From the NCBI GenBank assembly GCA_934318045.1, contig CAKREY010000001.1, positions 1-64,000 of the forward strand: a stretch of DNA of 64,000 nt, read 5' to 3'. Shown in pieces: positions 43,929 through 53,886 of this stretch. The notes under the pieces were generated by a model. The model did no database searches, was not told the origin of the DNA, and saw only the letters and a program-made list of their open reading frames with translations. Position numbers and translations under genes: made by a program. Positions within the stretch are counted from its first letter, which is position 1, and the number at the start of each line of letters is the position of its first letter. The DNA comes from Coprococcus_C sp934318045. Its GTDB lineage: Bacteria; Bacillota; Clostridia; Lachnospirales; Lachnospiraceae.

Positions 43929-46900
43929 TTAATCATCGAGTTCATTTTCAATCAAATTCACCGAAACAAGTGTTGACACACCTTTTTCCTGCATTGTAAT
44001 ACCATACAGAATATCCGCCGCTTCCATCGTACCCTTCCGGTGAGTAATCACAATAAACTGTGTATCCTTTGTCAGTTTGGAAAGGTATTTTGCAAACCGT
44101 TTTACATTTGAATCGTCGAGTGCTGCCTCTATCTCATCAAGAAGGCAAAACGGGGATGGTTTCAGGCTCTGAATTGCAAAAAGCAAAGAGATAGCAGTTA
44201 AACTTTTTTCTCCACCGGAAAGCTGCATCATGTTTTGCAATTTCTTTCCTGGCGGCTGTGCGATGATTTTTATGCCTGTCTCCAACAAATCTTCCTCATC
44301 CACAAGCTCTAAGTCTGCTTTGCCTCCGCCAAATAATTCTTTAAATACTTTCGAGAACATGACACGGATTTCCTGGAACTTTTCTGCAAACTGTTCCCGC
44401 ATCGCCCGGTCAAGTTCTGCAATGATATTGACAAGATTTGCTTCTGCTTTACATATATCATCATGCTGAGCTTTTAAAAATTCATACCGCTCGGCAACCT
44501 GTTTATAATCTTCAATCGCATTTACATTGACATCGCCAAGCTGTTTGATCTTGTTTTTCACTGCTGATATTTCCCGTTTTAAAGAAGAAATATCATCAAA
44601 CCCGCCATCCTTATAATCAAGCGCAAGATTGTAGGTAAGTTCATATTCTTCCCACATATAATTGTTCAGATTTTCTGCCTGCTCGGACAGCTTTTCGATC
44701 GACGCATTGATCTTAAAGGCCGATTTATCGAGTCCGTTGATCTGCTCGGATAATGATTCCCGTTTGTTGAAAAATTCTTTATGGCTTTCATTTAAAGCAT
44801 CTTTCCCGGATATCAGTTCCTCTAACTTCTTCTGTTTGATCGCAATCATGCGGATATTCTCATCAAACTGCTGCTTTAAGCTGTCAATCTTTGTTTGAAG
44901 TGCAGTCACTTCCTCATTGCCATTGTTTTGTTTTAAGGAAAGCATGTGCAGGTTTTCTTTTGCAGCCTGCTCTTCTGTTTTGATACGGTGGATATTCTGC
45001 ATCAGGAATTCATATTGCTGTTGTACCGTATTAAAATCAAGATTTAATTGATTAATCGCATCAGAGGCTCCTTGCAGTTTTCCTTTTTCTTCCGTTACTT
45101 CCTGTTCAAGCTTTGCAATCTCTGCTTCCAGTTCATGGATTGCTTCTTCCTGCTTTTTATTATTATCTTTTAATTCCTGCTTGTTCGCATTGATTTCATC
45201 TACCTGGGATGCAAGCTCGCTGTTTTCCCGGTTGATTCCGGCAAATCCACGTTCCACTTCTGCAAGTTTTGACTGTACCTGTTCGAGATTCAGCGTATAT
45301 GTATTCATCCGGATATTCATGTTCTGGATTTCTGTCTGTAATCCATCCCGGATTTCTTTTTGCTTTTCGCGGTCTTCCGTCAGAAACTCAATCTGTTTTT
45401 TATGTTCTTCCAGTTTTATCGAAAGGCGTTCAATCTGTTCGTCGATTTCTTCAAGTTCCCGTTTTCTTCCAAGCAGGTTTGAAGTGTTTTTGAACGCGCC
45501 ACCGGTCAGTGCACCACCCGGATTGATCAGTTCTCCTTCGAGTGTGACAATTCGAAGGCTCTGTTTGTACTTTTTTGCAAGTGCCATCGCGTGGTCGATA
45601 TGATCCACGACAACGATTCTGCCAAGCAGATGACCGATAATCGATTGGAATTTCTTATCATATTGCACAAGCTCTGAAGCTGTTCCTATCACACCCGTTT
45701 CGCCTTTCACATCCCTGCCGATTCCGGAGCGGTCTACGATTGACTGGATTGGCAGAAAGGTTGCTCGTCCATACCGGTTCTGTTTCAGATAGGAAATCAT
45801 ATTTTTTGCAGTGGCGTCATCTTCTGTAACGATATTCTGGATACTGCCACCGAGTGCAGTTTCTATCGCTGTCTCGTATTGTTTTTCAACCTGGATAATA
45901 TCAGCAACAACACCGACAATCTTTGGATTTTTTGTTTTTTGCTCCATGACACGCCGGATACTGTTTCCATATCCTTCGTACCGTTCCGTCAGATTTCGGA
46001 GCGCTTCCTTCTTTGATTTGAGGCTGACAATCTGATTGCTTGTCTCGGTCACGCCTCTCCGGTTTTCTTCCAGTTTCTGGCTATGATTGGCAATCCGATT
46101 TACAACCGCATCAAAATTTCCGTTTTTTGTCTGGAGATCCGACTCCAACTGACGGATTGCGGAGGTTAACTGCGCCTGCTCTGTCTTTGCTTTTTCTTCT
46201 TCACTTGTATATTCAAGCAGACGTTTTTTCAGCTCTGACTTCCGAAGACTGATATTTTCCAGCATCGTATCATAACGCCCGACTTTGGCTTTCAACGTGC
46301 CGCCTTCATTTAAATATTCAATAATATCGCTTTTGGCATTCTCAATTGCCTGTTCCTTCCCGGCGATATCCTGTTCGAAATCCTGATAGTTCTTTCTTGC
46401 TTCCTCTAAAACATCGTCCGCATGGTCCAGTTTTTCATCCAATCCGGCTTTTTCTTCGTAAAGTCCGGTCAGATCAGATTTGTGTTTCTCCAGATTTTTT
46501 GTCTCTTTTTCAATCTGTTCATTCAAACTGGCATCTGCTTGCTGATAGGACAGAATCTGCTGATTTAATACATTCATCTCTCCTTCAAAACGCTGATTTG
46601 TCAGTTTCTTTTCATGAATTTCGTTTTTGGATGTATCTATTTTTTCATCATAAGATTCCAGTTGTTGTTCAATCCGTTCATATTCATCTTTTGCCGCTTC
46701 AAATTCATCTTTTAAACGGGAGGCATCTGTCTCTACGATTGACAGTTTTTCTTCATAAGATTCCAGTTTCTCCTGTGTTTCATCCACATCCAAAAGGAAC
46801 GCATTGATGTCCAGTTTTTTTAGTTCATCTTTAAAAATCAGATATTTTCTGGCTGTTTCGGACTGTTCCTTCAAAGGTCCGACCTGCTTTTCGAGTTCGC

Positions 46901-47486
46901 CGAGAATATCTTTGGTACGGGAGAGATCTGCTCGCTCGTTTTCGAGTGCTTTTTCTGTTGCAGCCTTATTCTTCTTATATTTTACGATTCCAGCCGCCTC
47001 ATCAAAAAGTTCCCGGCGTTCTTCCGGTTTTCCGGACAAAATCCGTTCAATTTGTCCCTGTCCGATAATCGAATATCCTTCTTTTCCGATACCAGTATCA
47101 AAAAACAATGCATTCACATCTTTCAGACGGCTGACAACACCATTGATCAGATATTCACTTTCCCCGGAACGATACACACGTCTTGCAACGGTTACTTCGT
47201 TATAATCAATCGGCAGACTATGGTCACTGTTATCAAGCGTGATTGCTACATATGCAGATCCCTGCGGCTTTCTTAACTCTGTTCCCGAGAAGATAACATC
47301 TTCCATCTTTGAGCCTCGAAGCTGTTTTGCACTCTGCTCACCAAGCACCCAACGCACAGCATCACCGACGTTGCTCTTTCCCGAACCATTTGGTCCGACA
47401 ATACCGGTAATTCCGTTGTTAAACTTGAAAATTATTTTATTTGCAAACGATTTAAATCCGTATATTTCTATGCTTTTTAAATACAT
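43929..47486 (-). CDS. smc: Chromosome segregation protein SMC
   Basis: An 1185-residue SMC. The head has Walker A (GPNGSGKSNVGDAV), the C-terminal signature LSGGEKSLTAISLLFAI and Walker B CLLDEIEAALDD. Long coiled coils flank a hinge at about 510-680 (KNPKIVGVVADIIQVEKQYE; INPGGALTGGAFKNTSNLLG). The start MYLKSIEIYGFKSFANK has GGTAAGGAAAG upstream; the frame runs five codons further. ScpA and ScpB are not adjacent. Confidence 0.96.
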   Translation of the reverse strand: MYLKSIEIYGFKSFANKIIFKFNNGITGIVGPNGSGKSNVGDAVRWVLGEQSAKQLRGSKMEDVIFSGTELRKPQGSAYVAITLDNSDHSLPIDYNEVTVARRVYRSGESEYLINGVVSRLKDVNALFFDTGIGKEGYSIIGQGQIERILSGKPEERRELFDEAAGIVKYKKNKAATEKALENERADLSRTKDILGELEKQVGPLKEQSETARKYLIFKDELKKLDINAFLLDVDETQEKLESYEEKLSIVETDASRLKDEFEAAKDEYERIEQQLESYDEKIDTSKNEIHEKKLTNQRFEGEMNVLNQQILSYQQADASLNEQIEKETKNLEKHKSDLTGLYEEKAGLDEKLDHADDVLEEARKNYQDFEQDIAGKEQAIENAKSDIIEYLNEGGTLKAKVGRYDTMLENISLRKSELKKRLLEYTSEEEKAKTEQAQLTSAIRQLESDLQTKNGNFDAVVNRIANHSQKLEENRRGVTETSNQIVSLKSKKEALRNLTERYEGYGNSIRRVMEQKTKNPKIVGVVADIIQVEKQYETAIETALGGSIQNIVTEDDATAKNMISYLKQNRYGRATFLPIQSIVDRSGIGRDVKGETGVIGTASELVQYDKKFQSIIGHLLGRIVVVDHIDHAMALAKKYKQSLRIVTLEGELINPGGALTGGAFKNTSNLLGRKRELEEIDEQIERLSIKLEEHKKQIEFLTEDREKQKEIRDGLQTEIQNMNIRMNTYTLNLEQVQSKLAEVERGFAGINRENSELASQVDEINANKQELKDNNKKQEEAIHELEAEIAKLEQEVTEEKGKLQGASDAINQLNLDFNTVQQQYEFLMQNIHRIKTEEQAAKENLHMLSLKQNNGNEEVTALQTKIDSLKQQFDENIRMIAIKQKKLEELISGKDALNESHKEFFNKRESLSEQINGLDKSAFKINASIEKLSEQAENLNNYMWEEYELTYNLALDYKDGGFDDISSLKREISAVKNKIKQLGDVNVNAIEDYKQVAERYEFLKAQHDDICKAEANLVNIIAELDRAMREQFAEKFQEIRVMFSKVFKELFGGGKADLELVDEEDLLETGIKIIAQPPGKKLQNMMQLSGGEKSLTAISLLFAIQSLKPSPFCLLDEIEAALDDSNVKRFAKYLSKLTKDTQFIVITHRKGTMEAADILYGITMQEKGVSTLVSVNLIENELDD

Positions 47487-47528
47487 ATCTTTCCTTACCA
47501 ATCTACTGATTTTCTAATTTTGGCACAC

Positions 47529-48239
47529 TCACACATTCTTTTGTAACTGACAGAGTGCATCAAATGCTGCATATTGCTGCGCCGTTTTCTTGGAATGCGC
47601 TGTTTTTCTTGCCATTTCTTTTCCATCGAGCATCACGCGCACTGTAAATTTCTTATCATGATCCGGTCCTTCTTCCGCAAGCAATTCATACTGAAGATCC
47701 TGTTTATGCTTCTGCGTATACTCCTGAAGCTTGGATTTTGCATCATGGAACCGTTGTTTATGTTCAATATCCTGAAGCAGTAATCTCTTTACGTAGTCTT
47801 TTGCCGGTTCCATACCACCATCTAAATAAATCGCACCAAGCACAGATTCAAACAAGTCACAGAGAATGGAATCACGGTTTGCACCACCGGTCTGCCTTTC
47901 CCCTTTGCTAAATCTGGCGAACTCCCCAAAATGCAAATCTCTTGCAATCTTAGAGAGCGTAAATTCACACACAAGGCTGGAGCGCAGTTTCGACAGTTCT
48001 CCTTCCGGCATATTTTTATAATGAACAAACAAATATTTGCTCACAATAAATTCCAGAATCGCATCTCCCAAAAATTCATACCGTTCATAAGAGACATAGC
48101 GGCCAATTGTTTTTTCGTTGACAAATGATTTGTGTGTAATCGCAGTCTCGAGATGTTTTTTGTTTTGAAAGCAATATCCGATTTCTTTTTCAAGCACGGA
48201 AATTGATGTATCTTTTTCCATTGTATTTTTTTCTTCCAT
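47529..48239 (-). CDS. rnc: Ribonuclease III
   Basis: A 236-residue RNase III. The nuclease signature is YERYEFLGDAILEF, with DLFESVLGAIYLDGG and a C-terminal double-stranded RNA-binding domain (DAKSKLQEYTQKHKQDLQYEL then KTAQQYAAFDALCQL). The start MEEKNTMEKD (ATG at 48239) follows GGTGA; TTG and GTG further up are possible. It lies directly after plsX without the acpP gene often found between them. Confidence 0.94.
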   Translation of the reverse strand: MEEKNTMEKDTSISVLEKEIGYCFQNKKHLETAITHKSFVNEKTIGRYVSYERYEFLGDAILEFIVSKYLFVHYKNMPEGELSKLRSSLVCEFTLSKIARDLHFGEFARFSKGERQTGGANRDSILCDLFESVLGAIYLDGGMEPAKDYVKRLLLQDIEHKQRFHDAKSKLQEYTQKHKQDLQYELLAEEGPDHDKKFTVRVMLDGKEMARKTAHSKKTAQQYAAFDALCQLQKNV

Positions 48240-48259
48240 TTTTTTCACCAATTTCGCTT

Positions 48260-49282
48260 TTATGCATCTGCCCGGCTGTTTTCAATCTCAAATGTGCGTA
48301 TAATCTGCCCTGTTACATCTTTTTTCACAAAACTTCTACATTGTTCAATCGCAGTACGTACTTCGTTATTTTTGCAATTTCCATGAATTTTCACAACCAG
48401 CCCCTTCAGACCAAGCAATGGCGCTCCTCCCTTGTCATCAGCCATATAGCGTTTAAACGTCTGTTTCAGTGGCTTGTAGATCAACGCGCCACCAATCTTT
48501 GTTTTTACATTGCTTTTCAATGTATCCTTGATTTCTGCCATAAACATCTTTCCAAGGCCTTCGAAAAATTTGAGCAGCACATTTCCGACAAACGCTTCAC
48601 AGACAAGCACATCCGCAGGACCGTTTGGAATATCTCTGGATTCCACACTTCCAATAAAATTGATATCTTTGCATTCCCGCAAAAGCGGAATTGTCGACTT
48701 GACTAATTCATTTCCTTTTTCATCTTCGGCACCAATATTTATTATTCCGACACGAGGATTTTCCACGCCTTCAATATTCTTCATATAGATGGATCCCATC
48801 TTGGCAAACTGTACCAGATTCTCCGGTTTTGCATCTACATTTGCTCCACAGTCAATCAAGAGCGAGGAACCATACCGGTGCGGGATGAGCGGTGCAAGCG
48901 GTGTTCGTTTTACGCCCTTCGCACGTCCAACTAAGAACTGTCCACCTGCAAGCAATGCGCCGGAATTTCCCGCCGATATACACGCCTGTGCATCTCCGTT
49001 TTTAACGGCATTCAGCGCAAGTACCATCGAAGAGTTTTTCTTTTTCCGGATTGCATCCACCGGTGCATCATGACATGTGATTTCTTCGGATGCATCCACA
49101 ATCTGAATCCGGGTTTTGTCACATCCATATTGATCAACATATTGCATTAATTCTTTTTCTTTTCCTGTAAGAATAAAAGAAAGGTCATCGTATGCCCCCA
49201 TCGCTTCGGAAACACCTTGAACAAAATACTTACTTCCATTATCACTACCCATTGTGTCAACTGCAATTACAATTTTCTCCAT
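48260..49282 (-). CDS. plsX: Phosphate acyltransferase PlsX
   Basis: A 340-residue enzyme making acyl-phosphate from acyl-ACP for phospholipid synthesis. Family blocks: VIAVDTMGSDNGSKYFVQGV, KNSSMVLALNAVKNGDAQACISAGNSGALL, LLIDCGANVDAKPENLVQFA and VCEAFVGNVLLKFFEGLG. GGTATGG precedes the ATG. It is separated from rpmF upstream by a strong terminator, although the two are often in one operon elsewhere. Confidence 0.95.
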   Translation of the reverse strand: MEKIVIAVDTMGSDNGSKYFVQGVSEAMGAYDDLSFILTGKEKELMQYVDQYGCDKTRIQIVDASEEITCHDAPVDAIRKKKNSSMVLALNAVKNGDAQACISAGNSGALLAGGQFLVGRAKGVKRTPLAPLIPHRYGSSLLIDCGANVDAKPENLVQFAKMGSIYMKNIEGVENPRVGIINIGAEDEKGNELVKSTIPLLRECKDINFIGSVESRDIPNGPADVLVCEAFVGNVLLKFFEGLGKMFMAEIKDTLKSNVKTKIGGALIYKPLKQTFKRYMADDKGGAPLLGLKGLVVKIHGNCKNNEVRTAIEQCRSFVKKDVTGQIIRTFEIENSRADA

Positions 49283-49424
49283 ATCAAAAATCCATACCTT
49301 TCTTTTTTATCTAATACTCTATCTTATATTCTGCCTGATTTTTCCAATACTATCTCATGTTTCTTATTTCACACAATCCCATATATTATAGATGCATCCG
49401 TATCGTTCGTCAAGAAAAGCAAAC

Positions 49425-49472
49425 AAAAAAAGACTTTTCAACGAGAACCTCTCATCGAAAAGTCTTTTTTTT
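49425..49472 (-). terminator. Terminator between rpmF and plsX
   Basis: AAAAAAGACTTTTC and GAAAAGTCTTTTTT form a 14-bp stem around an ACGAGAACCTCTCATC loop, with T runs on either strand. It ends the rpmF transcript. Confidence 0.88.
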
Positions 49473-49484
49473 CATTTCAGTGAA

Positions 49485-49664
49485 TTACTCAGCAGAGATG
49501 ATTTCTTTCTTATTATAGGATCCGCAAGCCTTGCAAACTCTATGTGGCATCATAAGCGCTCCACACTTGCTGCACTTTACCAAGCCAGGAACTGTCATCT
49601 TCCAGTTTGCTCTACGCTTGTCACGTCTTGCTTTTGAACTTTTATTCTTAGGACAAATGGACAT
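49485..49664 (-). CDS. rpmF: 50S ribosomal protein L32
   Basis: A 59-residue bL32: MSICPKNKSSKARRDKRRAN, then LVKCSKCGALMMPHRVCKACG. The C31-x2-C34 and C44-x2-C47 pairs make the zinc-binding form. GGAGGTGTAAGG precedes the ATG. It has its own consensus promoter and terminator. The DUF177 (YceD) gene that usually precedes rpmF is not here. Confidence 0.96.
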   Translation of the reverse strand: MSICPKNKSSKARRDKRRANWKMTVPGLVKCSKCGALMMPHRVCKACGSYNKKEIISAE

Positions 49665-49708
49665 CCTTACACCTCCTTCAAGAATACACTTAAAATCACA
49701 CTTTGATT

Positions 49709-49737
49709 ATTATACAAACATTCCTGTATGATGTCAA
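49709..49737 (-). promoter_or_regulatory. Promoter of rpmF
   Basis: On the minus strand TTGACA (49732-49737) and TATAAT (49709-49714) are 17 bp apart, the full sigma-A consensus. Confidence 0.88.
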
Positions 49738-49793
49738 CGAAAATTTTTATTTTTTCAATACTTTTTGAGTACTTTTTATAAAAAGCCGCTCAA

Positions 49794-50981
49794 TCAGACA
49801 AGAGCCACTGTTTCTCTGGCGATTGCAAGTTCCTCATTCGTCGGTACAACATAGACCGGGACTTTGGAATCCTCTGTTGAAATCTTTACTTCTTCTCCGC
49901 GGAGCTTGTTGGCTTCGTCATCAATCTCCACACCGAGATATCCAAGATGACTGCATGTATCTTTTCTCACTTTTGGATCGTTTTCTCCAACGCCGGCAGT
50001 AAACACGATAGCATCCACACCATTCATCGCTGCTACATAACCGCCGATAATCTTTGCTGCCTGATAAGTAAATACATTCATAGCAATCTCGCAGCGTTTG
50101 TCCCCTTCCGCAATTCCTTTATTTAAGTCACGGAAATCGCTGGATTTTCCGGAGATTCCATACACGCCGGACTCCTTGTTCAGCATATTGATGACCTCTG
50201 GCAATGTTTTATTCTCTTTATTTGCAATATATTCAATGATAGCGGGATCGATATTTCCGCTTCTGGTTCCCATAGTGATACCTTCAAGCGGTGTAAGTCC
50301 CATGGTTGTATCAATTGACTTTCCACCTTCCACTGCGCAGATACTTGCTCCACCACCGAGATGACAGACAATAATTTTTGTATCCTTGATGTCTTTGCCA
50401 AGCAGTTCGGCTGTTCTCTTTGATACAAAACTATGGCTCGTTCCATGAAATCCATAACGACGAACCTTGTATTTTTCATAATACTCATATGGAATACCAT
50501 ATGTATATGCGTAATCCGGCATTGTCTGATGGAATGCGGTATCAAACACAGCTACCTGCGGAACACCCGGCATCAATTCCTGACATGCACGGATTCCAAT
50601 CAGATTCGCCGGGTTATGAAGTGGAGCCAGATCGCTGCATTCCTCAATTGCGTCAAGAACATCTTCGTCAATCAAAACTGCAGAAGAAAACTTCTCTCCA
50701 CCATGAACCACACGATGACCGACTGCTTTGATCTCATCTAAACTCTTAATCGCACCCACTTTATCGTCCAACAGGTACTTTAAAACAAGTTTGACTGCAG
50801 CACTGTGATCCGGCATCGGCGCTTCAACCTGGATTTTTTCTTTTCCAGCCGCCTGATGTGTCAGAGAACCATCCAATTTAATTCTCTCGCAGATACCTTT
50901 TGCAAGCACCTGCTCGCTTTCAGAATCGATCAGCTGGTATTTTAATGATGAACTACCGCAATTAATGACTAATACCTTCAT
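49794..50981 (-). CDS. ackA: Acetate kinase
   Basis: A 395-residue kinase forming ATP and acetate from acetyl phosphate. Signatures: KVLVINCGSSSLKYQLID at the start, VVHGGEKFSSAVLID, FHQTMPDYAYTYGIP, RRYGFHGTSHSFVS and VFTAGVGENDPKVR. The start at 50981 has GGTGGAG upstream. It follows pta by 26 bp, the usual acetate pathway pair. Confidence 0.96.
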   Translation of the reverse strand: MKVLVINCGSSSLKYQLIDSESEQVLAKGICERIKLDGSLTHQAAGKEKIQVEAPMPDHSAAVKLVLKYLLDDKVGAIKSLDEIKAVGHRVVHGGEKFSSAVLIDEDVLDAIEECSDLAPLHNPANLIGIRACQELMPGVPQVAVFDTAFHQTMPDYAYTYGIPYEYYEKYKVRRYGFHGTSHSFVSKRTAELLGKDIKDTKIIVCHLGGGASICAVEGGKSIDTTMGLTPLEGITMGTRSGNIDPAIIEYIANKENKTLPEVINMLNKESGVYGISGKSSDFRDLNKGIAEGDKRCEIAMNVFTYQAAKIIGGYVAAMNGVDAIVFTAGVGENDPKVRKDTCSHLGYLGVEIDDEANKLRGEEVKISTEDSKVPVYVVPTNEELAIARETVALV

Positions 50982-51007
50982 ACTCTCCACCTTTTCTATT
51001 TCAAATA

Positions 51008-52012
51008 TTATTGATTATCAAGTGCCTGTGCCTGAACAGCCGTAATCGCAACAACACCGACGATATCATCTGCAGAACAGCCTCTAGACAGATCGTTCAC
51101 CGGTTTCGCAATTCCCTGTGTAATCGGTCCATATGCATCCGCTTTTGCAAGACGCTGAACTAATTTGTATGCGATGTTTCCAGCATCGAGATCCGGGAAG
51201 ATAAGCACATTGGCTTTTCCTGCTACATCGCTGCCAGGAGCCTTTGACGCTGCGACTTCCGGTACGATTGCTGCATCACTTTGCAATTCTCCATCGCATT
51301 TCAAATCCGGGCACTCCTCATTTACAATTTTTGTTGCTTCAATCACTTTGTCAACTTCCGGATGATGAGCACTACCCTTTGTCGAATGCGAAAGCATCGC
51401 AACAACCGGCTCTGCTTCCACAAGAAGTTCAAATGACTTCGCAGAACTCTCAGCAATTGCAGCGAGTTCTCTTGCATCCGGGAACTGATTTAATCCGGCA
51501 TCTGAGAAAATAAATGTACCATGTTCTCCCATCTCGCAGTTTGGAACAACAACAAGGAAAAATGCTGATACAAGCTTTGTATTCGGTGCTGTCTTTAACA
51601 CCTGAAGCGCTGCACGGAGTACATTTGCAGATGAATTCACTGCACCGGCAACCATGCCATCTGCGTCACCGGATTTTACCATGATACATCCAAAATACAA
51701 CACATTTGTAAGTAATAATTCCTTTGCTTCTTCCGGCGTCATGCCTTTTTTCTTACGGAGCTCCACAAGAAGAGATACATAATCATTCAGTTTCTCACAA
51801 TTATATGGATCTACGAATTTTGCTTTGGAAAGATCCATATCTCCTGCTTTTTTTAATATCTCCTGCTTATCTCCAATTAAGATTACATTTGCAATTTCTT
51901 CACTTAAAACTTTATGAGCTGCGTGAAGTGTACGCATATCTGCTGTCTCAGGCAGCACAATTGTCTTTTTGTTTTGTTTTGCTCTTTTTTTAATTGAATC
52001 AATAAATGCCAC
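51008..52012 (-). CDS. pta: Phosphate acetyltransferase
   Basis: A 334-residue Pta converting acetyl-CoA to acetyl phosphate. It shows TIVLPETADMRTLHAAHKVLSE, DGMVAGAVNSSANVLRAALQVL, FIFSDAGLNQFPDARELAAIA, MLSHSTKGSAHHPEVDKV and ANVLIFPDLDAGNIAYKLVQRL. It lacks the N-terminal DRTGG domain of long Pta. GGAGAAG precedes the ATG. It is the first gene of pta-ackA. Confidence 0.96.
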   Translation of the reverse strand: MAFIDSIKKRAKQNKKTIVLPETADMRTLHAAHKVLSEEIANVILIGDKQEILKKAGDMDLSKAKFVDPYNCEKLNDYVSLLVELRKKKGMTPEEAKELLLTNVLYFGCIMVKSGDADGMVAGAVNSSANVLRAALQVLKTAPNTKLVSAFFLVVVPNCEMGEHGTFIFSDAGLNQFPDARELAAIAESSAKSFELLVEAEPVVAMLSHSTKGSAHHPEVDKVIEATKIVNEECPDLKCDGELQSDAAIVPEVAASKAPGSDVAGKANVLIFPDLDAGNIAYKLVQRLAKADAYGPITQGIAKPVNDLSRGCSADDIVGVVAITAVQAQALDNQ

Positions 52013-52058
52013 TGCTTCTTCTCCTCTGCTTTTATAGTATTCAACTTACACTTTCTCG

Positions 52059-52087
52059 ATTATAAACAAATTCCACTTTGTATACAA
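52059..52087 (-). promoter_or_regulatory. Promoter of pta-ackA
   Basis: On the minus strand TTGTAT (52082-52087) and TATAAT (52059-52064) are 17 bp apart, about 45 bp before the pta ATG. Confidence 0.78.
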
Positions 52088-52189
52088 CCAAATTTGTGTT
52101 AAAAATTGTCTTTTTTCTCATACATACAGGCCTCAGTCGCACGATTTCCAACCGATTGGCCAACTGTATAAAATTTCATCTGTGTTTTG

Positions 52190-53884
52190 TTACTCCTCAT
52201 CATCCACATCCGGATTATCCACAACCAGTCTTCCTCTTCCGTGTTTCTTTCCATAATACATAGATTTGTCTGCACGGCTCACAAGGACATTTGTATCTTT
52301 GCAAATTGTAGGATATACGGACAACCCGATACATACATTTACATGGATATCTTTATCATCATAATGTACAATCGTATTTCGAATCTTTGCGTGCATTTCT
52401 TCTAAAACCGGAAGTGCCCGCTTCTCATCAAAGCCGGGAAGGACGAGCAGGAATTCTTCTCCGCCATATCTGCATGCAAATCCACCATTTGCTCTCGCAA
52501 ATTCATCATCGATGGATGCAACCATGCAGATTACCCGGTCACCTGCCAAATGTCCATATGTATCATTGATATTTTTAAATTTATCAATATCAAACAATGC
52601 CACTGCCAATGGCTCATGGTTCTTCTCTGCTTCATTCGCCGCTTTTTGGAATAACTCACCAAAATAGACTCGATTATAGATTTGGGTAAGTCCATCTTTT
52701 CGTGCCATATCCTGTGTCTGAAGGTAAAGATTCGTTGTCTTCATCGAAACATTATATTCTACAAGACATGTCTCATAATAAGAAATTCCTTTTTCAAAGA
52801 AATTTTTCTCATCGGATGCCACCAGCATCATACCATATTGTCTGTTTTCATCAATCAAAGCAAGCATGAGAAGGCTTTGGATATTTGCTTCCCCGATAAA
52901 CCGAAACTCGTTCAAATCCTGTCCGATGCGGATATCCGTCGTTTTGCGGCTGACTGCAAAATCATGGTATATGTTTGCAAAATCTTTGCGCAGACGGCGT
53001 TCCATCGAGGTATAGTCCGTTTTTATCACCATATTTTCCTTTTTTCCCTGGCTGACTGTCTCATCAAGATAAACAGCACATAACTTTGGTGCTTTCACAT
53101 CCATGATTGCATCCACGATCACATTGATATTTTTATTCACATCAAATGAAGATGCCATATACCGCATAATTTCTGTCTGGGACTCAATTTCCCGGTTTGC
53201 CTGTTCAAGATCATTCACAACACGGGCTAATTCAATCTTCTGATAATTTACTTTTTCATTTACTATCTTGACCTTTTCCTGATATTCCTCAAGCTTCTCA
53301 TTTTTTTCCTGCACGCTGTTTCTTTCCAATACAAGTTTTGCGTAATATGCTTCATGTGCATCATTGGAATATTCCAGAAAATCTGTCAGAGATAAAATTA
53401 CTAACACAAATATAGCGAGTATCAATACATAACAAAACCAGAATGTTTCATCCCTAAACTGCAAAGAAAGACACAGGTTTACAAACACCGGCAGCAAAAG
53501 CATCATCTTGCGGACCAGGATTGTTCCTTTATCATAATGAGATCCGATAATGAGAAATTCAATCGTTATCAGTAACAACACCAAAAACATTCCGATCAAT
53601 AAAACACCTTCATGTGAAACAAATGAAATAAATATGCTATATACACTGATCTCAATCAACCGGAATACAGTAAAAAATTTCGTTTTTCCAAACACGCCTG
53701 CATGATAAAATATGCTATCAAGCAATCCAAATACAAAAATGACACTTGCAGACGTCACACAGAGCGGCGTATTGTCAGAAAAGTTCATAATGCGTGTGAG
53801 AGCGGTAAGCAAAACCATAAATACGTACATAATCTTATGGTATATCGTATAATTTTTGATTAATTTTTCGGTAATATCCGTCAT
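52190..53884 (-). CDS. Membrane GGDEF diguanylate cyclase
   Basis: A 564-residue protein. About six membrane segments lie in residues 15-170, then a coiled coil (SVQEKNEKLEEYQEKVKIVNE, about 170-230), a GAF-like region (about 235-385) and a GGDEF domain (about 395-555) with DIDKFKNINDTYGHLAGDRV and the active-site motif YGGEEF, so c-di-GMP synthesis is expected. The start has GGGAGAAG upstream and lies two bases from the stop of the FtsA-like gene, so the two are translated together. Confidence 0.92.
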   Translation of the reverse strand: MTDITEKLIKNYTIYHKIMYVFMVLLTALTRIMNFSDNTPLCVTSASVIFVFGLLDSIFYHAGVFGKTKFFTVFRLIEISVYSIFISFVSHEGVLLIGMFLVLLLITIEFLIIGSHYDKGTILVRKMMLLLPVFVNLCLSLQFRDETFWFCYVLILAIFVLVILSLTDFLEYSNDAHEAYYAKLVLERNSVQEKNEKLEEYQEKVKIVNEKVNYQKIELARVVNDLEQANREIESQTEIMRYMASSFDVNKNINVIVDAIMDVKAPKLCAVYLDETVSQGKKENMVIKTDYTSMERRLRKDFANIYHDFAVSRKTTDIRIGQDLNEFRFIGEANIQSLLMLALIDENRQYGMMLVASDEKNFFEKGISYYETCLVEYNVSMKTTNLYLQTQDMARKDGLTQIYNRVYFGELFQKAANEAEKNHEPLAVALFDIDKFKNINDTYGHLAGDRVICMVASIDDEFARANGGFACRYGGEEFLLVLPGFDEKRALPVLEEMHAKIRNTIVHYDDKDIHVNVCIGLSVYPTICKDTNVLVSRADKSMYYGKKHGRGRLVVDNPDVDDEE

Positions 53885-53886
53885 GT

